DNA of 64,000 nt from Eucommia ulmoides. Its lineage: Eukaryota; Streptophyta; Magnoliopsida; Garryales; Eucommiaceae. Below are positions 9,751-21,545 of the stretch, piece by piece. The notes beneath the pieces are model-generated. The model was given only the letters and a program-made list of their open reading frames with translations, was not told where the DNA came from and did not search any database. Position 1 is the first letter of the stretch. The number at the start of each line of letters is the position of its first letter. The translations under genes were made by a program, and so were the position numbers. The stretch covers positions 1,178,001 through 1,242,000 of the forward strand of contig JAENRU010000489.1 in the NCBI GenBank assembly GCA_016647705.1, given 5' to 3'.

Positions 9751-11880
9751 AGATATCAAGAGTAAGTCTTTTTTGGACTTGTTCTCCCTAAAGCTTCCGT
9801 CGCCATTTTTTGTTTTCTCTCGTGGTTTTCGTCACTGCTATAGACCTCATCACCGCTCCGGTATTAACAACCATCACACCACCGTCTTCGTCTTGCAGAG
9901 ACGAACACAACGCCATCAAAATCACCGCCACTGGAGCATCCATACGCCTCCCAAAGTTTGCAACACCACCAGGCTTTGCCATCTTGGATTCTCCAAATCT
10001 ATCTCACAATATATCATCGAAACCGTCTCGACGAGACAATTCCAACGACACAAAAATCTCACCGATCCGACACTCCACGTGCCTACACACGCGGGTAGAA
10101 GACTTCTGCAATTGGATCCACACGCCGACAGTTGTTTAGCCCCTTTCACCTGCCACGTCAACTCTAATCAGCGTCACGTTAGCGCCACATCAATTGTTGA
10201 ATCCCACGTCAGCCTTTGACTCTACCACATCAGTGTCCAATCAGCCAGCTCTTGCCACGTCACCGATTATTTGAGGTAATCTTCTTCGGGCAGGTTCAGG
10301 CATTTTTTTACTGATTTTCTGCAAACTAGGACCGGTTCCTAGGGTTTTCGGATGTTTTGATTATGTTTTTGGATTCCGTTTTGTGATTTGAGGCTCACAG
10401 AATGTACTTCCTTTTATATTGAGAAAAGTATATTTTAGACCCTCAAACTATTGACACATTTCTAAGTGGTCCATCTCCGTTTGAGAGTTTCATTTTAAAT
10501 TCTCTATGTATCCGCAAGTTTTTATTTGGTCATTCTGTCAAAAAAAAACAGTCCAAACTAATAGAATTTTGTGAAAAATATTGTCATTTTACATTTTTAA
10601 ATTATTATTATTTTTTTCCTTCTTTGACTTCTCTCTCTCTCTTTCTCTCGCTCAACTCTTTCTCTCTCTCTCTCCTTCCCTCTCTTTCTTCCTCCCTTAC
10701 AATAGGAAAACACCCCCCGTTAAGAGGGTAGTTCACCCTCGTAATAGGGGGTGAAACACCCCCTGTTACAGGGGATGTTTTCTGGTTGCAAGGAAGGGAA
10801 GAAGAGAGAGTTGAGCAGGAAAGAGAGAGAGAAAAAAAAAAGAAAGGAGGAAGAGAGAGAGAGAGGGGAGGGTCAAAGAAGAAAAGAAAAAGAAAAAATA
10901 ATTAAAGAATGATTGAAAAATGAAAAAAAAAAATGTAAAATAATAATTTTGTCCTCAAAATTTTGTTAGTTTAGACGGATTTTTTTAACAGAAGGACCAA
11001 ATAAAAATGTGCTGATACATAGAGGGTTTAAAATGAAACGCTCAAACGAAGAGGGATCACCTAGAAATGTGTCAATAGTTAGAAGGTTTAAAAAATATTT
11101 TTCCCTTTTATATTTGTGTGGTTTCTACACCGATTCACCTCTTTCTTTGCACCTATCTCTAACTCAAACTCACCCCGGGTTATTACTACTGTTTTGGATG
11201 AATCTAATTATATCTTGTGGGCTCAAGAAATGTCTAATTTCCTCCATGGACGGAAATTGTAGCGTTTCGTGACTGGAGATATTACTGAACCCAAGAAAAA
11301 GGACGACGAAGATGCTGCAAAGTACATTGGCCATTTAGAGGACTGGGATAGTAAAAATCACCAGATTCTCACATGATTCCATGCAAGTATCATCCCAGAG
11401 ATCAAACTTCAATTTGATACACTCCAGACAGCTAAAGAAGCTTAGGATCTCCTCCAGTACCGCTAAACCAAGGCAAACGTCTCAAATCGATATCACCTAC
11501 TTTCTTCCCTTCATAGCATACACCAAGAACCTGAGCAAACCGTCAACAGTTTCCTATCTCAGATGACTGCCGTGTGGAATTAGTTGGCTATCACTGAGCC
11601 AATTTGGGAATGCACAAAAGACGCCACCGTTCATGGAGAGTACTGAACTGAGACACACATTATGCAATTTTTGATGGGCTTGAGGGAAGAATTTGAGCCT
11701 GTACGAGCTTCAATCCTACACCGGGGCGCGTTACCTTCCCTAAATGACATCTTTTTTTATTTACTCAGTGAGGAAACACGTCTTGTGACATTACAAGGAT
11801 CACATACAGATGTTACTCTTGCAACACAGTTAAAAGAACATGTTTTTGGGATTAAAACAATCTATCCTTAAGAATCATAT
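9751..11880 (+). mobile_element. Left part of the Copia fossil: leader and gag region
   Basis: After the LTR comes a CT-rich leader, then from about 11188 recognisable gag-type text (LDESNYILWAQEMSNFL and MQFLMGLREEFEPVRASILH, a Copia gag signature) up to about 11870. The region is a broken fossil with several breaks. A fold-back element is inserted at 10421-11105. The remaining pol part lies at 24432-27904, beyond the uS15 gene. Confidence 0.75.
10421..11105. mobile_element. Fold-back MULE-like MITE, copy A
   Basis: A 685 bp element bounded by a perfect 9 bp duplication, TTTTATATT (10412-10420 and 11106-11114). The whole sequence folds on itself: the left arm GAGAAAAGTATATTTTAGAC pairs with the right end AAAAAATATTTTTCCC, through CT-rich/GA-rich flanks, to a GC-rich centre near 10735-10790 (GGGTGAAACACCCCCTGTTA). 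A 9 bp duplication with long arms suggests a non-autonomous Mutator-like element. It sits in the Copia leader, so it is younger than that insertion. Copy B is at 23104. Confidence 0.85.
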
Positions 11881-12590
11881 TGATAATTATGCAAGCCTAA
11901 AACTTGGGAAATATCTAAATCAATCTTACTTGGACGGATTCCATCATAGGTTCTCTTGTTCGATCTTTCTGTTGATTCAAATAAAAAACAAAAGATGATA
12001 CCTAGATTTTCTCGTGATGTTGAGTCATTTGTTCTCTAGTGTCTTCGGCTATGAAAGCTTTAGCAAAAGAGAAAATTGAAATCATTAATATTAAAAAAAA
12101 AAATCAAAAACAACAATTTCTTGACCAGTATGTTTGGCGATGGCAGCGCCAGTGGATTGGAGATAGAGAGAAAGATTCTTACAATTCACTTAAGCTTGTC
12201 AAGGTAAAAATGGTGGAAGAAATGGGTCCTTCAAGAGAACAACCTTGCATGTGCCTGTAAAATGATGCAAATAAGAACAATTAAAATGAGAAAAAAAGTA
12301 TTTTGATAATTGAAAAATAGAGAGAAAGAAATCTGATACAAAAACAAATGATTCGAATGCATATTTCATACAGTAAATTACGCTTACAGCTTTCCAATAC
12401 GTGTCCAGTTGCTAATGAAATGCAAATATAGAGAAATTGAATTTAGATTTAGCCAACTCAAGACCCAATTAAAAGTATGTTTCTCAAATCAAAAACATAA
12501 ATCAATTTCAAAGAGAATGAGGTTAGGGTTTTGGAGAAGAAATAAGAAAATAGAGCGGTGGCGACTTGACTGTTCAATTGAGATGGCAGT
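11881..12590. other. Unassigned AT-rich stretch left of uS15
   Basis: No protein or repeat signature was recognised. Short open frames (for example 12039-12260) have no convincing family. The Copia similarity fades around 11880. Confidence 0.5.
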
Positions 12591-12985
12591 TCAATCAATC
12601 GTGGTGGTTTTTGACATAGTTTACCTGAGATGTTGTGATGGAGATGTTTGGAGGCCATGTTTGTGGTTGATCCTGTAGTAGCGGTGGCTCGGAGGTGGCA
12701 ATGGTGACGGATGAAAATGAAGAGGACCGTCGATCGTGTGGATCCTCGCCAGATCGATGGTGATAGTGTAGGTTTCGGCGACAGATCGAATATTCAACAA
12801 CTGCCGGCTGTCGTCCATACATAGTGTAGGTTACGGCCGCAAATCGAAGATTCAACAACCTTCGGACATCATCTAGGCCCATCGCCATCGCCGATCGTGT
12901 GAATTTTACAGAGAAACCGCGAGACAAACATAGAAACAACCGTCGACCATTATCTAGGCCCATCGCTATCCCCATCGCTGATCGT
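12591..12985 (-). other. GC-rich exon-like patch ending in a splice donor
   Basis: Read on the minus strand, this CpG-bearing patch runs from about 12985 to a good donor (CATCTCAG|GTAAAC) near 12625. It has open reading (12975-12595) with internal near-repeats: the GCGATGGGCCTAGAT block occurs twice, and a TTGTTGAAT.TTCGAT block occurs twice. It resembles an orphan 5' exon or 5' UTR. No family recognised, and no downstream exon found. Confidence 0.3.
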
Positions 12986-12994
12986 GTGGATTTC

Positions 12995-13760
12995 TTCTTA
13001 GCAGGATGAGAGTTTGCGTAGAGTACCTAGGAATGGCAAGAGTAACCATTTTAATGAGGAGAGATCTACCAGCAAGGGACAAAAATTTAGATTCCCACGA
13101 GGATAGGCATTTTTGCAATTCTCTATTACATGATCATAATACTTCTTGTTGTTTCTACCATGAACGATATTCGCTCCTAAATACAGGCCCAACTCTTCAA
13201 TTAGATGAATTCCCAGTTTATTACATTTTTAGCTTCCATTTCACTAAAATTAAAAGACGGGGTTTAGATTTATTAAGATTAAATTTTTGTCCCAAACAAC
13301 TAGACAAAATATTCAGAATTTCAAGGATTTTATCACAATATTTTCCCTCAACTTTGGAGAAAAAAAATGAGGTTATCTACAAAGCATAAATGAATCAGAC
13401 AAGGTCCAATTTCCCAGTTTATTACATTTTTAGCTTCCATTTCACTAAAATTAAAAGACGGGGTTTAGATTTATTAAGATTAAATTTTTGTCCCAAACAA
13501 CTAGACAAAATATTCAGAATTTCAAGGATTTTATCACTATTTTCCTCAACTTTGGAGAAAAAAAAAAGAGGTCATCTACAAAGCATAAATGAATCAAACA
13601 AGGTCTAACTTACTAAGTTTTATTCCTTTCCATTGACCTTTGAGAGCACTGTCCGAAATTAAATGATATAATATCTCCATGCACAGCACAAATAGATAGG
13701 GGACAGGGAGTTTCCTTGTCTGAGGCTCTTGCTACAATTGAATTCTTCCAACGGTTCCCC
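12995..13760 (-). mobile_element. L1-type LINE fragment (reverse transcriptase end)
   Basis: On the minus strand the text encodes L1 RT landmarks in order: a GNSLSP-type block near 13720, VDDLFFFSKVEENSDKIL near 13560, LGQKFNLNKSKPRL near 13480, ELGLYLGANIVHGRN near 13180 and SLAGRSLLIKMVTLAIPRYS near 13040. Frames are broken several times. A unit of about 195 bp is tandemly duplicated inside it (13210-13405 and 13413-13607), making the RT block appear twice. No poly-A end was found. Confidence 0.8.
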
Positions 13761-14324
13761 ATTTCAGAAGATTTTGAAAGAAGTATTTTTCACATAACTC
13801 AAGGATCCACCATTCCATCATACATTTACATTTTAGTGAACATAACGGAATTGCTTTCCTTTCAAAATTTTCTAAAAACAAAACCAAGCAATTATTTAGG
13901 TTAGAGGCTCCAAAATTACAACTTCAAAGTAAAATGATGAGAAATGTCTAAACCGCCATTTAAAATCTCCAAACAATACCAACACCAAGCATACAAAAAC
14001 CAAATTCAACTAATCACTTCAAAATTTTCTCATAACAAATTTCAAATTCAGTACTTCATATCCACAATTAGGTCAAAATCTGACACTTGTGGACCAACAA
14101 AGCATCAGCAATTCTTTGAATTGATCCAGATCTGAAATTATAAGAAACAAAGAAAAAGAAAACGGCGAAAACAACGTTCCGCTAGAAGTACTACAAATTT
14201 GATTTTTGAGAGAAGGGTAAATAAATAAAACCCTAATTCAACTTTTTCGACCCAAATTGGAAAAAGGAAAGATAGAGGCTAAAAGAGAAAAAGAATAAAA
14301 CATGCGTATGTTGGATACGTACTT
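13761..14324. other. Probable 3' flank/3' UTR of the uS15 gene
   Basis: AT-rich sequence downstream of the minus-strand uS15 stop. No domain or repeat recognised beyond the LINE boundary. The transcript end cannot be placed from sequence alone. Confidence 0.4.
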
Positions 14325-17300
14325 CTAGTTCTTAAAATCTGGGTTGTCTCGGAGGCCAAGTTTAGAGAGCACGAGACAGTAAGAGTCCCAGTCAGTTCTT
14401 CGAAGATACTTCAATAACTTCTTCCTTTGTTGTACCATTGCCAAAAGACCCTTCCTAGAATGCTTATCCTGTAAGATTTTGGATCATAATCACAAAAAAA
14501 AATTGTTAGAGAACAAATTTAGAATGAACTGATTCAAGCAGTACATCTAAACGGGTCTCTCAGGTGGCGTTTTGTTAGTGTTTTTGTCCCCGTAAAACTT
14601 GAAACGAAAATTGAAATGTGAGAAAAATCAAGTTTTGTTATATTCTAAAATTTTGAGAGCCAAAATAGAAATAATTCTTCTTTCTTCCAATATTTTTGTT
14701 TCTGTTCCCACTTCCCAGTTTTGTGGGAACAGAAATGCTAAACAAACAGGGCCTTAGAGTTTCTGTTTCTGCTCCCATAAAACATGGAAAATTAAATTAA
14801 ATTAAAAAAAAAAAAAAAGGAAATATTTTGATCTTGGCCCTTAACTTAGCATTTGAATTGGAGTCTGGGAATTGAAATTAGAAACAAATGCATGCAAAAA
14901 CTTACTTTCATGTGCTCATTTCTAATTCCAAGGTTCTAATTCCTTACAACTAAGCGTTACCTAAGTTATAACAGACAAGGTAGCATCTACATCATTTGTA
15001 GTTGAAATATACTCCACTAGCTAGAACAGTTCAAGCTTATAAAAAATAAAAAAATAAAATCAAGATAAATAAAACATTATTAAAGATTCAAAAAAAAAAT
15101 GTCATGAAAAGTTAGATTCATCCCCCCAGTCACCTTTTTATGCAGAACAGTAGATAGGTGCTTAATCTTTGTTGTCAATTGTGCCACTGCAAAATAATAA
15201 AAGATGATGCATCAATAATACCTACATTATCAAACATTTGCTACATAAATAGGATTTTTCTCTCAAAACAAGAGAGTTCAAATACTTATAAATTTGAAGG
15301 TAAAGTTCAGAACATTTATCCGTCTCAGCATGACAAAAGAAACAGGTACGCATATTCTGTTTCACATTATGCAGCTAGCTAGATTGTTTTATAGAAAAAG
15401 GTACGCATATTCTGTTTCACATTATGCAGCTAGCTAGATTGTTTTATAGAAAAAGGTGATCGAGCTTATTACCATCAAGAGAAGTCTTGGAGATAAGATG
15501 GTAAGATTTGCTATTTAATATTAAATGACATCAAACAATATTTTTCAATGTTCAACCCTTAAAAAAATCATGTCTGAAATTGCAGATTTGGGAGGAAAAG
15601 AAAAACGAACTTTGTTTCCATCGTTCCTTTTCTCCTACAAACTCCACCCCAAACACCCTTCCCCCACAATTCGATTCCCATTCTACTAGGCCCCCATCAT
15701 CTCACCTTAACCCCAACCCCATTCCCATTCTCCAGAACTCCATCATCCATCACACCCCTGAAGACCCGAACCCCCAATTACCCAAAAGGGCCAAAACACA
15801 CCCCATCACCTTCCATTTCCAAAAACCCCGTTGATGTATTGACCCCCACCCAACACACATATATATATAAAAAAAAAATCCTTGGCAATCAAAGAAGCAG
15901 CCGGAGGAGGCAACCTGCGGTGGGGTGTGGTTGCTGCAGCAGTGGTGAAAATGATAGCATTGAAAGAGGGTAAAAAAAAAAAAAAGGAAAAAAAAGAACA
16001 CTATTATCTCCTTAGTTGTCATTTTAAAAAGACATAACCGGATTTTTAAAATGGGTGTGTCGGTTGAGGGGTGGGGGTGGGAGTCAAGTAGAAACTTTCG
16101 TGAAACAAAAATAATGTTCTCCTTGTAATTTTTTTAAAAAAGGAATAACTTGATTTAAAAAATATAGGATATGTCTGCTGTTTGTTGTAATTGCAATAAA
16201 TCACTCCATGCCTCTTCATGTTAGCCACAACTGCATTAAAGATTTAAGCTAGCTTCTCATCTAAGGCAACTTTGATCAAATACCATTTTAGTTTTGTTCC
16301 TCTGACCATTAATCACATGATTGGATGCACAAATATACCCCATTAACACAGCACGTAGCTTCTTTATTTCGCAATCATCAACAAAGAAATCAAGCAGCAT
16401 GTTGTTTTTCAAAGCGATGCTATAATGATGAAGCCATATGAATCTATCACTGTCACAACAAAAACTATGAAGCTATATTCTTTATCAGAAGTCATTGGAC
16501 ATCGAAAGAAACTCCATAAATTATGATATTTACCATTATGATATATTTGCTAGTAGGCGAACCATTGTCATTTGAAACACATTTTTCTCTTTGGGGACGT
16601 GTATTATCTTTTATTTTAAAGTAAAAGAATGCAAGCACCATGATGACCCTATCAGTTTCAGTCAATATAAAAGGAATGGCAACAATGAACGAAAATCAAA
16701 TCTGTAATGATTTACCTTGAACACGAGCAGATCCACAATCTGACTCTGACATTTTAAATTCATCTCTTACTTTCTGAAGCTCAAGCTTTAGTTTCTCTGC
16801 CGACGACATATTGTCCGGATGGAAATACTGCAGAAAATGGAACTTGCCATAAGCACTCCAAAACATATAAGCAGAAAACAAACAGTTGAGTAGCTTCAAT
16901 GAAAAAAGTACTGCAAGGAGGAATTCAATCGCTGTGTCTGGTTTTTATAAAATAGAAACACATCTTCTCAAAAATTCATGAACTTGGAAATACTCAAATT
17001 TATGTTTGTTAATTAAACGTTAGGTTTTTAATTCTTTTAGTTCATTTTGGGGGGAAATTGCACCATGATGTAATGTGACATCAATTCTTGTAAGTTCTTA
17101 TGAACCAAAGTATGGGTTGCATAACATATCTTCACATTTTGGAGAACATTGAAAGAGATTCACAACCATTATCCAAAATGACAAGAATTCTAAACAAAAA
17201 AGTTATGATAAATTATATGAAAATCCAAGAGGTTTGTCTATAGTAGTACATGTGCAGGCCATCAGCTTTGTATGTCTCTATGCAAATAATACGATGATTA

Positions 17301-20300
17301 TAGAAATGTGAAAATTAGAAATAAAATGAATTGAAGATTATAAACAAAATACCATAGTTATAAATTGGGCAATCTTACGCTTAGTGCAAGGAACCTTGTA
17401 AGGCTTACCCACCCCTCACCCCACCCCACTCCTTAATCTTTCCTGGGGTGTTTCTCCGTTAAAAATGAGAAGCCCATGAGAATGTGTACGTAATTAGCTT
17501 TTTCATAGAAGTCACTATAGGCATCTCCTTTTTAAGGCTGCTTTTAAAGCCAGGAAGAGTCTAAAGCCAAAATGAGTTTTTTTCATTTAATAAATTTCAA
17601 GTATGACAAGAGTGCCCCTAGTTTCCTTGTTATTACATTATGACTTTATCAAATATTAATGTATTTTTTACCCTGCAAATTGTCTTCATTCCTCCCTCCC
17701 ACTTGTGAAGCTCTTGGGTTCATTGGCTATGTTTTGCAAAATTATCAAGTACTTTTTTATGCATAATCAATTTAATTTTTCATTTGGAATATGTAGAATA
17801 TTTTGGTTTACAAGATTTTCTATTTATCAGAAGTTAATGCATACAAATGTTTCTTTTATCGGTAATGTTTCGTTATAATTCATTTAGCATTGAGGAAAAA
17901 GATAGAATACCATATATGTATGTTTTCGTCATTTAATAACTTTTTTGTGCTTTCAACAAATAATTACCAAAAGCTCATTGTGTGCTTTTGCTTTTCAACA
18001 ACTACTGTTTAATATATATATATATGCATCGAACATCTAACTACTACTTTTCAATAGATCCTTTTTAACAATTTTTTTAATCAGCCAAAGGGGGGCAAAC
18101 AAGCACTATATAGGTCACTCCCACTTCAGACTTTAGACCACAACTCTGTGCCTGGGGCTCGTAGGAACCTCACATCAACAGCACTAAGATCTCATTCCCT
18201 TCGTAACTAATAGATTAGATAAGATTCAAGTTCATATTTTACTCGATCATTATCCAAGAAATACTTTTATGCATGAAAATGCGATAACAAAATCCACTTC
18301 TCATCATTGATATTCTTGTATGAATGTTTTTTCACTACTTAATACACGACATGTTGGTTCGCAATATTTAAGAAGCATTCAAACATTGCAAACTAATATG
18401 TAGTGTATTAAGTAGTGAAAAAGAGATTCATTCAAGAATATCAATGACGAAAAAATGAATTTAGTTATTGTAAGTTCCTACATAAAAGCATAGTTGTCAA
18501 AGGATCAAGGCAAAACAAAGGCGCCAATCTATTCTGGAGCCTTAACACAAGGCACAAAGTGAGGCAGAGGTCAGACTAAAGTGGAGCGCAAATTATATAA
18601 AACAAGTAAAATATGATTTTTACATTATTTATTAGCAATAAAAGATATTATTGTACTTAATTTAATTAGATAGTTGTTATTGTTATAGTATATTAATTAT
18701 ATTTAATTATATATCCAGTGAATCATATTAAAAAACCGAGCAACTTCAAATGTCACAACCGTTCAATATCTTCAATGATCAAAAAGTTCAAGAGACTAAA
18801 GTCATCAAAAGATTTGAAAAGATATGTTTCAAGTGCCAAATGAGAAATCTAATATGTTTCAATCAACGAGGACATCAAAAATCATGAAAGCAACACTTGC
18901 CTTTTCAACTAAATGTTCTTTTGGAGGTTGTAACATAAAGCTTGGAGTTGCACCCAGGTGGCCCAAGACATTAAGTCTCTGAACTGCAATATTAGATTTG
19001 AGCTCTCAGAAGTCAAACGAATATATAAAGAATTACTTACACCAGCACATAAAGAAAGTAAGGAATGTCACCTGGGTTACCAAAACTTCTAGTGAGTCTC
19101 AAACAAGAATGAAGATTCTTCACTTTTTTTTTTTTGGGGGGGGGAAGAAAGGTGTACAAACAAGAATGAGGTAATGACAATCAATTGAATCCTTCATAAC
19201 ACGGCCATTGATCGCACTAATCTAACATAAAGGGAGCATAGCGTACAAAGCTCCCGCATTGTGGGGGCTCCAAGGGAGAGCAAGATGCGAACAGGCTTAA
19301 AAAGAAGGAAACTCACAGTAAAAGAATAAAATAAATAAAAAATCAAGACACCCATTAGCAACTGAAAATTTCACACAAATCACTAAATGTATTTGCAACA
19401 TGAACCAGACAAAAAGAAAGGATACCTGGAATAGATCTGTGCCACATTTCCATAACTTGAATTATTATTTTCATCCAAATCATGACCTTTATAATCTAAC
19501 CTATGAGCATTATGTTGATAACATTAAGAAAATGGTTATCCCACATTACAATTTTTCAGTATGATTATTAAATATGCAACTTGATTGGACACTCAGTTTG
19601 CATGGATCAAGAGAAATGGGGAAAAGGGTAAAGCTTTCTCTCTAAGTCCATCATTTGGAAATTCTAACAATGAAAGAAACCTAGCCATAAAATAAAATAA
19701 AATAAAAAGGAAATAAGAATAGAGAAATGGGAGAAAGCTTGCTTAAATTTGCAATGGTTTTTTCAACCTAAAATTGGAGAGATTCAAATTAAAAAAGGAC
19801 AGAAATGGCATAAACTGACAAATATAACCTTAATAAACTCCATCTTCTTCTTCTTTAAAATAAAATATAATAGTAAAAAGACAAAAATATTTATCTCTTC
19901 TATCCTCTTCTCATTATTTAATGGAAGAATAGTGCTACAGTCACAAATGAGATGCACGAAAAAATTGTACACAAATATATGTAGCAAAAGTGTAGTTGTC
20001 ACGTGCAATTAATGGGATTTATCTCATTTAACTAATTGCAAATGATAATATATGTTCTCATATCTCTTGTGCAAAACTTCGTGTTCACATCATTTGGGAG
20101 TCAAGCTAGCATTTTTTGTAAATGGAATAGCTGGTAGAAGCTCTTCTTTTTCCTATTAATGAGATATTGAGATTCTACTCTCCTCTCAATTTCTTCCCAT
20201 CCAAACATAGTGTAAAATTACGATACCGTAAATCCGAGAGGGCGGTTATCTCGTTCACATGTGTATAAAAGCAGGATTACAACCATATGACAGGTTCATT

Positions 20301-21401
20301 ATTCCAGTGTGGCAAGTCATATAAAACTGTAACACCATCACAAATCAAAACCATACATCCGAATCAGGTATATACAATATCAAAAATTCAAGAACATGCT
20401 GAAATAGTAGACTTACTTGAGGTATTTCTGGCCTTCGCATCATCCGAAGTCTGCAACTTAATCAGACTCTCTCTCAGATCCTTGAACGTGACACCTCCAA
20501 TCCTTGACTCACTCTCCTTCTCCTCCATTTCCCTCAACTTCATCAGGCGCTCATTCAGCTCGCTCAGTGAAAATGGGATCTTCTCTCCGTCCTTTGTCTG
20601 TGGTCTCAGCAACCTCAACTTCTCCCCCAATTCGGCATAGCTATACGTTCTCACAAACTCAGTCTTCATTGGAGCTGACTGCGGATCTTTCTTTTCCTTT
20701 ATTTCCTTCCCAAAAATCGATAAAGGCAATTTATCACTCCCTCCAATTACCAACGGCGGCTCCTTAGCATTAGGATCAGCAGGTCTCATCTTAAGACTCT
20801 CTTGGAACCTAGTAAAAGACATTGGTTGGTTGCTCCTACCACCCGGTTCAGCTTGGTTGTTCACAGGACGGGGTTTCATCTGCCTTAAGCTCTCGCGAAT
20901 GGCTTCGAAAGAAAGCCTCCCTCCTTTGTTGGCATTAACCATAGATTCCTCGCCTCTGGAGACTACATTTCTCTGGTAGAGCTCATGAAACGAGACTTGC
21001 TGTGAGGAATTCGGCGCAGAAGAATTCTGCTTGTCGGGCGGCGGGATATTGGACCGGCGCCGAAACTCAGCGAGGTTCTTTCGGATTTCCTCGAGAGACG
21101 CGACTTTTGCGGGAGGATTCTGCGGTCGCGGAGGAGTAGAGGGCGTGAAATTGAATGGTTTCGGAGGTTGTTGTTGCTTGAGACTTGCTTTGACATCGCT
21201 GAAGTACGAAGAGAATGTGGATTGCGATTGCGCCGGTGACTGAGGAAGCGGTGAAGGTTTGTCGGGGGTGGTGGAAGAGGACGGGGTGGTAGATTCAGAA
21301 TTGGAATCGGACGTTGAGGATGAAAATAAATGAACGAACGTCTGGTTTCCAATTGGTCTATGTTTGGATCTGAATTGGAGAGCTACAGCTGTTGACGCCA
21401 T
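14325..21401 (-). CDS. Organellar (probably mitochondrial) ribosomal protein uS15, 5 exons
   Basis: Minus-strand exons: 21401-20417, 18983-18901, 16827-16716, 15186-15134 and 14468-14325; 458 residues. The phases agree across all junctions. Exon 2 (83 nt) ends in a GC donor (GAAAAG|GCAAGT); the other introns are GT-AG. The C-terminal domain is uS15: YFHPDNMSSAEKLKLELQKV, then SDCGSARVQ, VAQLTTKIKHLSTVLHKK, DKHSRKGLLAMVQQRKKLLK and the end LGLRDNPDFKN. It binds small-subunit rRNA. The long N-terminal part (about 328 residues) is low-complexity, rich in S, P and Q. It opens with a basic, Ser-rich segment that could be a targeting presequence. This architecture matches plant S15/NS1 RNA-binding proteins such as At1g15810. 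Mitochondrial location is inferred from family knowledge. A telo-box lies just upstream, as in many ribosomal-protein genes. Confidence 0.93.
14568..14757. mobile_element. Tourist-like MITE in uS15 intron 4
   Basis: The left end is GGCGTTTTGTTAGTGTTTTTG, shown here as GTTTTGTTAGTGTTTTTGTC, and the right end is AATGCTAAACAAACAGGGCC, followed by TTA. About 190 bp, non-coding, same family as 1608 and 4965. Diverged family text (GTTTCTGTTTCTGCTCCC) continues just beyond, near 14760-14790. Confidence 0.6.
15345..15454. repeat. Perfect 55 bp tandem duplication in uS15 intron 3
   Basis: Two units, 15345-15399 and 15400-15454, begin GGTACGCATATTCTGTTTC and contain GCAGCTAGCTAGATTG. They read identically, so the duplication is recent. 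Confidence 0.85.
18304..18451. repeat. Hairpin with about 50 bp arms in uS15 intron 2
   Basis: The left arm (CATTGATATTCTTGTATGAA ... CACTACTTAATACAC) and right arm (GTGTATTAAGTAGTG ... CAAGAATATCAATG) are near-perfect reverse complements around a loop of about 50 bp. It is either a small fold-back MITE or a stem-forming intronic sequence. No coding capacity. Confidence 0.8.
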
Positions 21402-21545
21402 GGGTGAACTAGGGTTTATGGAAACCCTTTGAAGCAGATGATGGAGAGGGATGAACGATTGGGTTTGGACTTTGGAGACGATGGAGAGTAGGGAATGAGG
21501 GATAATAGGTTTTGGTGGATTAGGGATTAGGGTTGAGAATGAGAG
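21402..21545 (-). promoter_or_regulatory. uS15 5' UTR/proximal promoter with telo-box
   Basis: On the minus strand AAACCCTA (plus 21411-21418) lies about 10 bases upstream of the ATG. Further ACCCTAATCC-like words lie near 21515-21535. Telo-boxes are known in promoters and leaders of plant ribosomal-protein genes. No TATA box was confirmed. Confidence 0.55.

Noticed and set aside
15580-16022. Pro-rich frames on both strands in uS15 intron 3
   Set aside because: C-rich low-complexity patch inside an intron. No conserved motif and no splice logic linking it to a gene.
16827-20417. Direct splice from uS15 exon 1 to the YFHPDNM exon
   Set aside because: The phase does not match (exon 1 ends one base into a codon) and the read-through meets a stop. 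Including the 83 nt exon at 18983-18901 fixes phase and family text.
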